In this document: positions 1-8,833 of the stretch, one piece after another
How the letters are laid out: every line of letters begins with the position of its first letter
Position numbering within the stretch: position 1 is the stretch's first letter
NCBI GenBank assembly: GCA_041622675.1
Contig: JBFJYH010000027.1
Span: 1 to 36,225 of the forward strand
Reading direction: 5' to 3'
Source: Reddybacter sp041622675
GTDB taxonomy: Bacteria > Pseudomonadota > Gammaproteobacteria > Pseudomonadales > Porticoccaceae
DNA length: 36,225 bases
The notes under the pieces: model-generated
What the model saw: the letters and a program-made list of their open reading frames with translations, nothing else
What the model was told of the DNA's origin: nothing
Databases searched by the model: none
Position numbers and translations under genes: made by a program

Positions 1-11
1 ATTGATTTTAT

Positions 12-98
12 TGGTGCCCGGAGCCGGAATCGAACCGGCACGGCCGTGAAGCCGCAAGATTTTAAGTCTTGTGTGTCTACCAATTTCACCATCCGGGC
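12..98 (-). tRNA. leuZ: tRNA-Leu (anticodon UAA)
   Basis: Read on the minus strand, this folds as a class II tRNA of 87 nt with the 3' CCA encoded. The acceptor arms GCCCGGA and TCCGGGC pair. The anticodon stem CAAGA/TCTTG encloses the loop CTTAAAA, giving anticodon UAA. A long variable arm follows, and the T-arm carries GGTTCGATTCC. It is the last tRNA after pgsA and tRNA-Cys, the same relative position as E. coli leuZ. No clear terminator is visible in the 11 bases that remain downstream. Confidence 0.96.
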
Positions 99-188
99 AG
101 TACTGCGGAATATTCTACTCAGTTTGCGCGATGCGCACTGATTTTATTGCTTTCATCGACAGCACTGGCAGGTGTGCTGTACAAATAA

Positions 189-262
189 TGGAGGCTGGAG
201 TCGGAATCGAACCGGCGTACACGGAGTTGCAGTCCGCTGCATGACCACTCTGCCATCCAGCC
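189..262 (-). tRNA. cysT: tRNA-Cys (anticodon GCA)
   Basis: This is a 74-nt minus-strand tRNA with encoded CCA. The acceptor arm GGCTGGA/TCCAGCC (plus-strand sense) pairs fully and the discriminator base is U. The anticodon stem GCGGA/TCCGT encloses loop CTGCAAC, giving anticodon GCA for cysteine. It lies 58 bp after the pgsA stop codon and 90 bp before tRNA-Leu, so it is probably processed from a pgsA read-through transcript. In E. coli and Pseudomonas a tRNA-Gly precedes tRNA-Cys here. There is no room for it in this window. Confidence 0.96.
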
Positions 263-320
263 TTTAAAAGAGGCGGAATTGTACCCGAGCATTACACCAA
301 TGAACAGGGTTGATAGCCGC

Positions 321-902
321 TTAATCGCGTTTTTCAGGTTTCGATTGAGGGCTCTGCAGTAGTTGTGGTGCGGCAATTTTCAGATAGAGCAGCATCGACC
401 ACAAAGTTAGCAGTGCGGCAGCATATAAAAGCACATAGCCCAAGCCACCTAGCAGGGCAAACTGCTCGGGGTTAAAAGCCAGTAAAACAATAATAGCGAT
501 CATTTGCAGGGTGGTTTTGATCTTGCCGATATTCGACACGGCGACGCTGGTACGATCACCAATTTCAGCCATCCACTCACGTAGCGCGGAGATGACGATC
601 TCGCGGCTAATAATGACGATAACAGGAATGGCAAAAGCCAGCGAGGGGTTGCGCTCGAGCAAAACGATCAGTGCAACGGCGACGATAAGTTTGTCGGCCA
701 CGGGGTCGAGAAAGGCACCGAAGGGGGTTTCCTGATTAAGTTTGCGGGCCAAATAGCCATCAAGCAGGTCAGTGAGGGCGGCGAAACCAAAAATAGCGCC
801 ACTGGCGATATAGCTCCATTGCCAGGGCAGGTAAAAAACCACGACCAACAGGGGGATGAGTGCGACCCGCAGTAGGGTGAGTATATTGGGTAAATTGAGC
901 AT
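321..902 (-). CDS. pgsA: CDP-diacylglycerol--glycerol-3-phosphate 3-phosphatidyltransferase
   Basis: This 193-aa inner-membrane enzyme makes phosphatidylglycerol phosphate from CDP-diacylglycerol and glycerol-3-phosphate, the committed step to phosphatidylglycerol and cardiolipin. The full CDP-alcohol phosphatidyltransferase signature is present: D45xxDG49xxAR, then G62xxxD66xxxD70. Several hydrophobic segments surround it. The length matches the family. The ATG start is 32 bp after the uvrC stop, consistent with an uvrY-uvrC-pgsA-tRNA transcript as in E. coli and Pseudomonas. The C-terminal tail is short and basic/polar. Confidence 0.96.
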   Translation of the reverse strand: MLNLPNILTLLRVALIPLLVVVFYLPWQWSYIASGAIFGFAALTDLLDGYLARKLNQETPFGAFLDPVADKLIVAVALIVLLERNPSLAFAIPVIVIISREIVISALREWMAEIGDRTSVAVSNIGKIKTTLQMIAIIVLLAFNPEQFALLGGLGYVLLYAAALLTLWSMLLYLKIAAPQLLQSPQSKPEKRD

Positions 903-934
903 GAATGTCCGCGTTTGAAATTTTCGCTAGCAAG

Positions 935-2758
935 TTACCCGTTGTGGAGGGTGCTGTAAATGGTTTCGGCCACTTTTCGGTTAATTGTGGGGACTCGCAT
1001 CAAATCTCCAACGCTGGCTTTCTCCACCGCTGCGACACCGCCGAAAAATCGCAGCAATTCACGTCGCCGTTTGGGCCCAACGCCGGCAATACCTTCCAGG
1101 CGTGAACTGTGGCGCTTTTTATCCCGCCGCTGGCGATGGCCAGTAATGGCAAAACGGTGGGCTTCATCTCGTATTTGCTGAATTAGCAGTAGACCACTGG
1201 GCTCGGGCAAAATTTCCCGCTCGCCGTTATCGGTGGTCAGCAGCAGTGTTTCGAGACCGGGCTTACGGCTCGACCCCTTGGCGATACCAACCAGCGTCAC
1301 ACCGACAACACCGAGCTCACCGAGCACGTCTTCGGCAATGCGCAGTTGACCTTTGCCGCCGTCAATAAAGAGAATATCGGGCAAACTGCCCTCCCCGTCC
1401 TGCAGGCGTTTATAGCGTCGCCGCAGAGCTTGCTCCATGGCGGCGTAGTCGTCACCAGGGGTAATATTTTCAATGTTGAAGCGACGATAGTCTGATTTTA
1501 GCGGCCCCTCCTGGTTAAATACCACACAAGAGGCAACGGTGGCCTCACCACTGCTGTGACTAATATCGAAGCACTCTAGGCGCTTGGGCAACTCGTCCAG
1601 CCCCAAAGTACTTTGCAGTTTGACATAGCGCTGGTAGGTATTTGAGGCCGCCGCCAGCTTGCTCGTGAGGTTTTGCTCGGCGGTGCGCGTCGCCAATTCT
1701 ATCCATTTGCGCCGCGTACCCCGGCTCGACGCATTAATCGCGACCTTGCGCCCGGCCGCTGTTTGCAGCGCTTGCTCGAGTACGGTTTGTTCTTCAAGGG
1801 TCGTGACAATGGCAATTTCTTTGGGGATCTCAGCGGCGAGATTGGTTTTCAAATAATGTTGTGGAATAAACTCGCTGAGCAGCTCACTGCCAGTTAAAGC
1901 CAGCGGGCTGCGCGGGTAAAAACTGCGGCTACCGAGTATGCGACCATGGCGAATATAGAGGGCGTGAATACAGGCATCGCTGCCCGCCATGGCAAAGCCG
2001 AGTACATCGATATTGCCATTGCCCGATTCAATCACCTGCTCGGCCTGCACCTGGCGCATGGCGGCAATTTGGTCGCGATAGGTGGCCGCATCTTCAAAGG
2101 CCAAGTCATTACTGGCCTTATCCATGGCCTGCTCCAGCTCTTTCATTAATGAGGGGTTCTCACCACTGAGGAACATTTGTGTATGACGCACATCGCGCTG
2201 GTAGTCGTCTTTGTCAATCAAGCCCACGCAGGGCGCATTGCAACGCTTGATTTGGTATTGCAGGCAGGGTCGAGAGCGGTTTTTAAAGAAGCTGTCCTGG
2301 CACTGGCGCACGCGAAAGGTCTTCTGCAAAAAACTCATGCTTTCGCGCACCGCCTGAACGCCGGGAAAAGGGCCAAAATAGGTGCCCTTGCGCCGCTTGG
2401 CACCGCGGTGAAAAGAGAGCCGAGGGAACTCATCATTACTGGAGAGAAAAATATAGGGGTAAGATTTGTCGTCACGCAACAGTATATTGTAGGGCGGCTT
2501 GTATTGCTTAATCAGGTTTTGCTCGAGCAATAAGGCCTCAAGCTCGGTCTCAGTAACCGTTACTTCGACGTTGACGATGCGTTTAACGAGGGCGTGGGTT
2601 TTTGGCGCCAAACCCGTTTTTCGAAAATAGCTACCCACGCGCTTGCGCAGGTTTTTCGCTTTACCAACGTACAAGACAGCGCCATTTTCGCCCAGCATTT
2701 GGTAGACACCGGGGCGAGAAGTTAGGCTTTTAAGAAATCTGGCCGCATCAAAAGACAT
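935..2758 (-). CDS. uvrC: UvrABC excinuclease subunit C
   Basis: This 607-aa cytoplasmic nuclease makes both incisions in nucleotide excision repair after UvrB loads on damaged DNA. A GIY-YIG domain opens the protein (PGVYQML, then LYVGKAKNLRKR, about residues 16-40). A cysteine-rich stretch follows, then a UVR motif near residues 205-240 that pairs with UvrB. The RNase H-like endonuclease half contains ECFDISH and FIDGGKGQL. Helix-hairpin-helix motifs close the C-terminus (GIAGVGPKRRR). Length and domain order are normal. It lies 26 bp downstream of the response regulator gene. Confidence 0.97.
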   Translation of the reverse strand: MSFDAARFLKSLTSRPGVYQMLGENGAVLYVGKAKNLRKRVGSYFRKTGLAPKTHALVKRIVNVEVTVTETELEALLLEQNLIKQYKPPYNILLRDDKSYPYIFLSSNDEFPRLSFHRGAKRRKGTYFGPFPGVQAVRESMSFLQKTFRVRQCQDSFFKNRSRPCLQYQIKRCNAPCVGLIDKDDYQRDVRHTQMFLSGENPSLMKELEQAMDKASNDLAFEDAATYRDQIAAMRQVQAEQVIESGNGNIDVLGFAMAGSDACIHALYIRHGRILGSRSFYPRSPLALTGSELLSEFIPQHYLKTNLAAEIPKEIAIVTTLEEQTVLEQALQTAAGRKVAINASSRGTRRKWIELATRTAEQNLTSKLAAASNTYQRYVKLQSTLGLDELPKRLECFDISHSSGEATVASCVVFNQEGPLKSDYRRFNIENITPGDDYAAMEQALRRRYKRLQDGEGSLPDILFIDGGKGQLRIAEDVLGELGVVGVTLVGIAKGSSRKPGLETLLLTTDNGEREILPEPSGLLLIQQIRDEAHRFAITGHRQRRDKKRHSSRLEGIAGVGPKRRRELLRFFGGVAAVEKASVGDLMRVPTINRKVAETIYSTLHNG

Positions 2759-2784
2759 AGGACCAACAAATAACGTGGGGGCGT

Positions 2785-3447
2785 TTAAAGAATTTCATCG
2801 GGGTCAACCAATTGATATTTTACCGCAAGCAGCGTTAGCTCAACATCGTTGTGCACATTGAGTTTTTCAAACACCCGGTATTTATGGGCGTTTATCGTCT
2901 TCGGGCTGACGTTGAGCACGGCGGCTATTTTATTGGGCCGGTGACCACTACAGATCATTTGCGTAATTTGCAGCTCCCGCTTCGACAGGCGCGCAAAAGG
3001 CGATGACTCTTGCCCTGAGGACAAACCATTGATAACCAGTTGCTGGGCGATGGCAGCACTCACGTAGACCTCACCGGCGAGGACCTTGCGTACCGCCTGA
3101 CGTATTTCGTCGTGCTCGGCATTTTTGGTGATATAACCCACCGCGCCGGCCTTTAATAACTGAGTCGGGTAAATCTCATCATTAAAGGCACTAATCACAA
3201 TCACCTTAAGGTCGGGATGAGACGCCAACAAACGATCTGTCGCCTCAAGCCCTCCCATGCCGGGCATGCGAATATCCATAAAGACAATATCGGGCCGCAA
3301 TTCACGCACCATGCCGAGTGCCTCTTCACCACTGGCACACTCTCCGGCAACCACAACCCCGTCAATATCATCAATTAAGCCGCAGATGCCCATGCGCACA
3401 AGGTCATGGTCATCCACAACAATCACATGACGCAATCTTTCGTTCAA
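2785..3447 (-). CDS. uvrY: GacA/UvrY-type two-component response regulator (LuxR family)
   Basis: This 220-aa cytoplasmic regulator has an N-terminal receiver domain with acidic residues VVDDHD, a phospho-acceptor aspartate at about D58 (FMDIRMPG) and the conserved Lys in GYITKNA. The C-terminal LuxR-type helix-turn-helix begins at LSKRELQI and includes VSPKTINAHKYRV. In gammaproteobacteria GacA/UvrY, phosphorylated by GacS/BarA, activates Csr/Rsm small RNAs. The uvrC-pgsA linkage supports that identity. The start is TTG, preceded by AAGGAA about 9 bases upstream. Unlike Pseudomonas, the gene begins only 23 bp after murB, so it may be read from the upstream envelope transcript. Confidence 0.92.
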   Translation of the reverse strand: MNERLRHVIVVDDHDLVRMGICGLIDDIDGVVVAGECASGEEALGMVRELRPDIVFMDIRMPGMGGLEATDRLLASHPDLKVIVISAFNDEIYPTQLLKAGAVGYITKNAEHDEIRQAVRKVLAGEVYVSAAIAQQLVINGLSSGQESSPFARLSKRELQITQMICSGHRPNKIAAVLNVSPKTINAHKYRVFEKLNVHNDVELTLLAVKYQLVDPDEIL

Positions 3448-3470
3448 TGGTTTAATTCCTTTTCCAAAAA

Positions 3471-4556
3471 CTATGACGGCGTTGGTAAGCCTAAAATTTG
3501 CGGTTCAATACCAAGAAGAATACCAAAGCGCCGTTCAATATCCACAATAATAGCTTCAGCCAGATGCAATAGCTGCCCTCCACTACAGGCACCGTTGTTA
3601 ACGAGCACCAGGGCATGTTCACGATGAACACCACAACCCTGCCCCACTTCACCCTTCCAGCCCGCTTGGTCAATTAACCAGGCGGCGGGCAATTTGACCC
3701 TGCCGTCGAGCTGGGGATAGCCGGGCAGCTGGGGATATTCTTCCCTCAACTGCTGCCAACGCTCGTGACTGATCACCGGGTTTTTAAAGAAACTACCCGC
3801 ATTGGGCTGCACCGCCGGGTCAGGCAGCTTTCGCTGGCGAATGCGACACACCGCCTCGCTAACTTGTTGGGGACTAATTTGAGCAGCGCTAAGCTTGGGC
3901 ATCTCATCAAGGGCGCTTGACGCGTGAGTTGAGGGAAGAGCAGACAGAGCCGCCGCCAGGCCCGGATATGAAGTGTCGACATGGGGCTCTTCACTTAAAG
4001 CCAGCGTCACCGAAGTGACGACAAACTGTCCTGCGGCACTCTGTTTAAAGACACTTTCACGATAGCCAAACTGGCAATCGCTTTTACTAAAACGCACTGT
4101 TTTACCCGTGCTGATTTCAAGTGCCTGTAGGCTGACAAAGCGATCGCAAATCTCCACCCCATAGGCACCAATATTTTGTATCGGCGCCGCCCCGACCAGG
4201 CCGGGAATTAATGACAAATTTTCAAGGCCGTAACTCTTTTCAGCCAACGTGTGCTGTACAAATTGATGCCAATTTTCGCCGGCTGCAGCCGTCCAATGAA
4301 GCGATTGTCTGTTGTCATCCCGCTGACAACAGACAACACCACGGGTCGCTATCTGAATAACCAGCCCAGTGATATCGCTGGCCAGCACGACGTTGCTGCC
4401 ACCACCCAGCACGGTGACCCCAAGTTTATGGCGTTGAGCGTAGGCGAGCGCTTCGGCCAACTCGTCGTCGTTGTGCACTCGAATAAAAAACTCTGCCAAT
4501 CCCGGCAGGGCTAGCGTATTTAAGGCTTGTAAGCTGACATTTCTCTTAATATTCAA
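3471..4556 (-). CDS. murB: UDP-N-acetylenolpyruvoylglucosamine reductase
   Basis: This 361-aa FAD enzyme reduces UDP-GlcNAc-enolpyruvate to UDP-MurNAc with NADPH, the second committed step of peptidoglycan synthesis in the cytoplasm. The FAD-binding region shows VLGGGSNVVL, followed by the family motif LIPGLVGAAPIQNIGAYG. The catalytic serine lies in AGSFFKNP and a conserved Glu in GIEPQI. Length and architecture match type I (E. coli-like) MurB. The only plausible start is TTG, one base after the phosphatase stop (TGAC-TTG), implying translational coupling. The N-terminus resembles E. coli MurB in placing NVSL a few residues in. Confidence 0.95.
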   Translation of the reverse strand: MNIKRNVSLQALNTLALPGLAEFFIRVHNDDELAEALAYAQRHKLGVTVLGGGSNVVLASDITGLVIQIATRGVVCCQRDDNRQSLHWTAAAGENWHQFVQHTLAEKSYGLENLSLIPGLVGAAPIQNIGAYGVEICDRFVSLQALEISTGKTVRFSKSDCQFGYRESVFKQSAAGQFVVTSVTLALSEEPHVDTSYPGLAAALSALPSTHASSALDEMPKLSAAQISPQQVSEAVCRIRQRKLPDPAVQPNAGSFFKNPVISHERWQQLREEYPQLPGYPQLDGRVKLPAAWLIDQAGWKGEVGQGCGVHREHALVLVNNGACSGGQLLHLAEAIIVDIERRFGILLGIEPQILGLPTPS

Positions 4557-4557
4557 G

Positions 4558-5061
4558 TCAGTGGCTCGGCGGAAATTGCTTTAAGGGGCCATCGCGCAAA
4601 TGCGCCAACAAACCCTCTGCCGCCCGTTCAATCAGATCTAGTACTTCTTCAAAACCGTCAGCCCCCCCGGCATAGGGGTCAGGTACCTCCTCAATCGAAT
4701 CCTGCCCAAAGGGCAAAAACAAACCTAAGTGACCCGTAAAATGTTGCGGTTGCAATTGCTGTAAATTCACCAAATTCTTTCTATCCATCGCCAAAATATA
4801 ATCGAACTGATCAAAATCCGAAGTTTGCACCTGCCGTGCCCGCAAGTGGCTCAAGTCATAACCACGCTGCTGCCCCGCTAACAGCGTTCGTGGGTCGGGC
4901 GGCTCACCAAGATGCCAATCACCGGTGCCTGCCGAATCAATGTGTATGTAGCTCGCCAAACCCTCCTCAGCCACCCGCTGTTCAAACACACCGTGAGCGG
5001 TCGGCGACCGACAAATATTACCCAAACAGACAAACAAAATTGCTATTTTAGGAGTCGCCAT
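4558..5061 (-). CDS. Low-molecular-weight protein-tyrosine-phosphatase
   Basis: This is a cytoplasmic phosphatase of about 167 aa. The P-loop CLGNICRSP near the N-terminus supplies the catalytic Cys and Arg of the C(X)5R signature. The general-acid Asp lies in the C-terminal EVPDPYAGG motif. It sits between kdsB and murB exactly as ptpA does in Pseudomonas. I chose the ATG giving MATPKIAILF, which follows the kdsB stop as TGAC-ATG. An ATG nine bases earlier and a TTG earlier still are also in frame and would overlap kdsB. The substrate is not evident; family members act on phosphotyrosine of capsule/EPS kinases, but no such kinase is visible here. Confidence 0.93.
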   Translation of the reverse strand: MATPKIAILFVCLGNICRSPTAHGVFEQRVAEEGLASYIHIDSAGTGDWHLGEPPDPRTLLAGQQRGYDLSHLRARQVQTSDFDQFDYILAMDRKNLVNLQQLQPQHFTGHLGLFLPFGQDSIEEVPDPYAGGADGFEEVLDLIERAAEGLLAHLRDGPLKQFPPSH

Positions 5062-5062
5062 G

Positions 5063-5848
5063 TCAGCCATTGGCCTTTTCAATATGCCGAATCACTGCCT
5101 GTAAATCCTCTTCAGTGTCAACTCCTCCGGGTACGTCGCTGCAAGCCGGGGCAACGTGAATTTTAATGCCTTGATACATAAAACGCAGTTGTTCGAGGCA
5201 TTCCAGGGTTTCGAGGGGGGCCACGGGCCAGTTAACGAAACGGTGTAACAAGGCAACCCGGTAGGCGTAAATACCGATATGGCGCTGGTAACTGTTTATG
5301 CTGGCAGAACCGTTTTCAGGGGGGAGCGAGGTTTGTGATTGAGCAAATAGATCGCGGGGCCAGGGAATAGGCGCACGGCTAAAATACAGTGCCTCGCCGT
5401 CATGGGCGCTCACGACTTTGACCACATTGGGGTTAACAAAAACCTCCACTTCGGTAATCGGTTCGCTCAGGGTTGCGACACCGGCTGCGGTATTAGCGGC
5501 TAAATTAGCGGCGACTTGGTCGATTACTTGGGGGGGAATCAAAGGCTCGTCACCCTGCACGTTGACGACAATTTCATCGTCGGCTAGACCGCACTGGCGG
5601 GCGACTTCTTCCAGACGATCGGTGCCGGAGATGTGATCGGGCGAGGTCATCACCACGTCGCCACCAAAACCTGCAACCACATCGCCAATGCGCTGGTCGT
5701 CAGTGGCGACGATGACACGACTGGCCGCGCTTAACTGCGCCTGTTGGTACACCCGTTGGATCATGGTGCTGCCGGCGATGTCGCGCAAGGGCTTACCGGG
5801 CAGACGTGTGGAGGCGTAACGGGCGGGGATAACAACGGTGTAATTCAT
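5063..5848 (-). CDS. kdsB: 3-deoxy-manno-octulosonate cytidylyltransferase
   Basis: This is about 261 aa and activates Kdo with CTP to give CMP-Kdo for the LPS inner core. The nucleotide-binding N-terminus reads IPARYASTRLPGKPL, and the metal/substrate region VQGDEPLI follows, both diagnostic of KdsB. The ATG giving MNYTVVIPARY is preferred because it places the Rossmann-like strand at the usual distance; an in-frame ATG 15 bases upstream is possible. The gene lies between lpxK and the phosphatase. The small Trm112/YcaR-type gene usually found between lpxK and kdsB is missing from the 53-bp gap. Confidence 0.96.
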   Translation of the reverse strand: MNYTVVIPARYASTRLPGKPLRDIAGSTMIQRVYQQAQLSAASRVIVATDDQRIGDVVAGFGGDVVMTSPDHISGTDRLEEVARQCGLADDEIVVNVQGDEPLIPPQVIDQVAANLAANTAAGVATLSEPITEVEVFVNPNVVKVVSAHDGEALYFSRAPIPWPRDLFAQSQTSLPPENGSASINSYQRHIGIYAYRVALLHRFVNWPVAPLETLECLEQLRFMYQGIKIHVAPACSDVPGGVDTEEDLQAVIRHIEKANG

Positions 5849-5901
5849 GGTTTTTGTACCCATTCGCAGATCTATAAAGCGTTCAGTTTAAAGTAATCCA
5901 T

Positions 5902-6900
5902 TCACGCCAGCAGTCCTTTGATGGCCTGAGCCAATGTAGGGTCAAGCTCGGCCGCCACCTCTAGCACCCAGGCATTGTCCGGGGCGAAGGCTTCGCATTT
6001 CACGGCGTCTTTTGAGGTCATCACGACCGGCAGCTCATCGCTAAACTCGAGATCAGTTTGCGTAAACGAATGGTGATCGGGAAAGCGATGGAGTTGAGGC
6101 TCCAGTCCAAGAGCTGAGAGTGTTGTGCTAAAACGCTCGGGATTGCCAATACCGGCCACTGCATGAACGCTGCGCGACCCCGTCCAGTTATTCGCTGCCA
6201 CCCGCTGGCCACTGCGCAAATGGCGAAAAAATGTGGGTTGCAAGCGCATGCTGACGATGTTAGTCGAGGCGGACGCCGGCAAAAAAAGGCAACCGGATTC
6301 GGCCTCACCATTGAGTACAATAAAATCGACTTCAGCCAAACGCTGGGGGGGTTCACGCAGTGGCCCGGCCGGTAAACACTGGCCGTTACCCAGGCCACGA
6401 CGGGCATCGAGTACAGCGATTTCCAGGTCGCGGTGCATGCGATAGTGTTGCAGGCCGTCGTCGCTGAGCACCACATCAACAGAAAACTCAGCCAGTAAAA
6501 ACTCAACGGCAGCGGCTCTGTCACTATCGACGACAACCGGGCAATTGGCTTCACGGGCGATCAATACAGGCTCGTCACCAAATTCTCGTGCTGGGCTATC
6601 AGCACTGACCTTGCGGGGCTGTTTCGATGGCCGCCCGCCATAGCCACGACTGACAATACCAGGGCGAATACCCTCCGCCTGGAGGCTGTGAACCAGGCGA
6701 ATAATCAAGGGCGTTTTGCCGGTACCACCGACGGCAATATTGCCGACCACCACCACTGGCACCGCAAAAGATTTTGCCTGATAACGGCTTTGCAAATACC
6801 TTCGGCGGCGCGATGCCACGGCCCTGAAGACATAGGACAGTGGCAACAAGGTGAGCGCCCAGCTACGGGGTTGATACCAGGCACGTTCGAGGGGGTTCAT
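5902..6900 (-). CDS. lpxK: Tetraacyldisaccharide 4'-kinase
   Basis: This 332-aa membrane-associated kinase phosphorylates the 4' position of the lipid A disaccharide precursor with ATP. A hydrophobic N-terminal segment (about residues 14-30) precedes a P-loop at residues 53-63, GNIAVGGTGKT, the unusual Walker A of LpxK. Downstream motifs VLSDDGLQHYRM and EIAVLDARRGLGNG are also characteristic. Length equals E. coli LpxK (about 328 aa). It begins 5 bp after the msbA stop, the same pairing as E. coli msbA-lpxK, linking lipid A completion to its export. Confidence 0.96.
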   Translation of the reverse strand: MNPLERAWYQPRSWALTLLPLSYVFRAVASRRRRYLQSRYQAKSFAVPVVVVGNIAVGGTGKTPLIIRLVHSLQAEGIRPGIVSRGYGGRPSKQPRKVSADSPAREFGDEPVLIAREANCPVVVDSDRAAAVEFLLAEFSVDVVLSDDGLQHYRMHRDLEIAVLDARRGLGNGQCLPAGPLREPPQRLAEVDFIVLNGEAESGCLFLPASASTNIVSMRLQPTFFRHLRSGQRVAANNWTGSRSVHAVAGIGNPERFSTTLSALGLEPQLHRFPDHHSFTQTDLEFSDELPVVMTSKDAVKCEAFAPDNAWVLEVAAELDPTLAQAIKGLLA

Positions 6901-6905
6901 ACCGT

Positions 6906-8777
6906 CTAGGTCCCATCCTCGCTAAACTGTTGGTGATACAGAGAAGCATAGCGACCCTGCGCCTCTAACAAAGCGGTGTGGGAGCCAGACTCGACGATTT
7001 GGCCTTTTTCGAGCACCAAAATGCGGTCGGCATTTTCGACTGTACTTAAGCGGTGGGCGATGACAAAGGTGGTGCGCCCCTCCATCGCTACTTCTAGAGC
7101 TGCCTGTATAGCGCGCTCCGATTCAGTATCGAGGGCAGAGGTGGCCTCGTCGAGAATTAATATCGGCGCATCTTTGAGCAGGGCACGGGCGATGGCCAAA
7201 CGCTGGCGCTGACCACCCGATAACATCACCCCGTCATCGCCGATCATGGTTTCGAACCCTTCGGGCAAGGCTTCAATAAAGTCGAGGGCATAGGCCATAC
7301 GGGCGGCTTCACGCACCGCCTCAGGGCTGCAGTCGGCCAGTTCACCATAGGCAATATTGTTGTAAATGGTGTCGTTGAACAGCGTGACCTGCTGACTCAC
7401 CAGGGCAATATGCTTGCGCAAATTACTCAATGTGTAGTCGTTAATGTCATGCCCATCGAGGCTGATCTTACCGCTGTGAAGATTATAAAAACGCGGAATA
7501 AGACTGACCAGCGTGGTTTTACCACTGCCCGATGATCCCACCAACGCAATCGTCTCCCCCGGACTAACGGCAAAATTAATCTGGCCCAGAACCTCGTCGT
7601 CATCCTCGTTATAGCGAAAGCCAACATTTTCAAAACTGAACGCGCCATCGACCCGGTCTTTTTCAAACTTGCCCCTGTCGACTTCTTCGTCACTATCAAT
7701 AGTTTCAAACAACGTCGTGGCAGCCGTAATGCCTTGCTGGATCAAGCTATTAATTTGCGTCAACTGCCGCACGGGCTTGGCCAGTAAGGAGGCAGTAAAT
7801 AAAAACTTAATAAAGCCCCCGGTCGACATAGAGCTGAGAATATCCGGGGTCAGCGCCGTCCAGATCAATACGCTTAAGGCCACCGAAAGCAGAATTTGCA
7901 CCACTGGTGTACTTAAGCCCTCGGCAATTGCCAGCTTAAGGTTTTGCCGTCGATTGCGCTGGCTGGCCTTATTCATGCGCAGGCTTTCGTAGGCTTCACC
8001 CCCGTAGAGATGCATTTCACGGTAACCACTCACGGCTTCCTGAGCGACATGGGTTACATCGCCCACCGCCGTTTGAATGCGCTTACTTATTACGCGAAAA
8101 CGTTTACTGACAATACCGACAATAGTGGCAATGATCGGCATTACAATCAAAAAAACCAAGGCTAAACGCCAGTTTAGATAGATCAAATAGACCAGTAAAC
8201 CAATGACTAAAAAGCCTTCTCGCACCACGACCTTAATGGCCTTGGTGCTGGAGGTCATCACCTGATTCACATGAAAGGTCAACTGCGCGACCATGTGCCC
8301 CGCCATTTGCCCATCAAAATAGGCGTTGGGCATACGAGTGTATTTTTCAAAAACCTCGGTGCGTATGTCGTGCACCACCGACTGGGATACGTAGGCCATG
8401 CCGTAGTTACCCACAAAAAACGCCAGTCCCCTCACTACGGCAAGGCCCATCATCATCGTCGGTAGGACCATACGGCTTTGCTCGAGCACAGGGCCGTCGG
8501 CCATCAGCCACTCTGCAACCTTCGACGTCAATCCAGCATCCATCTTCATCATATTAATATCGGCGGGAATATCGCCATCACCAGTGACGACCGTGAGGAC
8601 ATTAATCATATAACCGAGCAAATCAATAAAGGCAATTTGCACCGAACTAAAGACCCACAGACCGAGGATACTGACAATAAAAACTCGCCAGTATTTTTTT
8701 AAATAGGCGAGTATGCGCAGGTAAACCTGCAAGCCCGATGGCCCGGCTGCGGCTTTTTCACTTTTCATAGGATTCAT
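6906..8777 (-). CDS. msbA: Lipid A ABC exporter MsbA
   Basis: This 623-aa half-transporter flips core-lipid A across the inner membrane. Six membrane segments lie within residues 30-345. The ATPase domain has Walker A VGSSGSGKT (413-421), signature LSGGQ (519-523), Walker B ILILDEATSALD and the switch His in IAHRLST. It is about 40 residues longer than E. coli MsbA, mainly through a longer first periplasmic loop (about residues 62-100, with TGDGDIPADINM). Another ATG lies nine bases in. Direct adjacency to lpxK supports MsbA over a generic ABC exporter. It follows exbD after a 56-bp gap. Confidence 0.93.
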   Translation of the reverse strand: MNPMKSEKAAAGPSGLQVYLRILAYLKKYWRVFIVSILGLWVFSSVQIAFIDLLGYMINVLTVVTGDGDIPADINMMKMDAGLTSKVAEWLMADGPVLEQSRMVLPTMMMGLAVVRGLAFFVGNYGMAYVSQSVVHDIRTEVFEKYTRMPNAYFDGQMAGHMVAQLTFHVNQVMTSSTKAIKVVVREGFLVIGLLVYLIYLNWRLALVFLIVMPIIATIVGIVSKRFRVISKRIQTAVGDVTHVAQEAVSGYREMHLYGGEAYESLRMNKASQRNRRQNLKLAIAEGLSTPVVQILLSVALSVLIWTALTPDILSSMSTGGFIKFLFTASLLAKPVRQLTQINSLIQQGITAATTLFETIDSDEEVDRGKFEKDRVDGAFSFENVGFRYNEDDDEVLGQINFAVSPGETIALVGSSGSGKTTLVSLIPRFYNLHSGKISLDGHDINDYTLSNLRKHIALVSQQVTLFNDTIYNNIAYGELADCSPEAVREAARMAYALDFIEALPEGFETMIGDDGVMLSGGQRQRLAIARALLKDAPILILDEATSALDTESERAIQAALEVAMEGRTTFVIAHRLSTVENADRILVLEKGQIVESGSHTALLEAQGRYASLYHQQFSEDGT

Positions 8778-8833
8778 TTTACTACGAGGGCGAGCTGTTG
8801 GGAGAATTAGTCGCGAAACTTATACCTTAGAGG

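Noticed and set aside
119..376. Minus-strand frame of 85 codons over the tRNA genes
   Set aside because: It overlaps tRNA-Cys and the end of pgsA and has no ribosome-binding site or family signal; it is a shadow frame.
2177..2533. 118-codon plus-strand frame inside uvrC
   Set aside because: It lies wholly antisense to a conserved gene, with composition explained by the uvrC codons.
6021..6554. 177-codon minus-strand frame inside lpxK
   Set aside because: It is an alternate frame of lpxK with no recognisable motif; lpxK is complete with all signatures.
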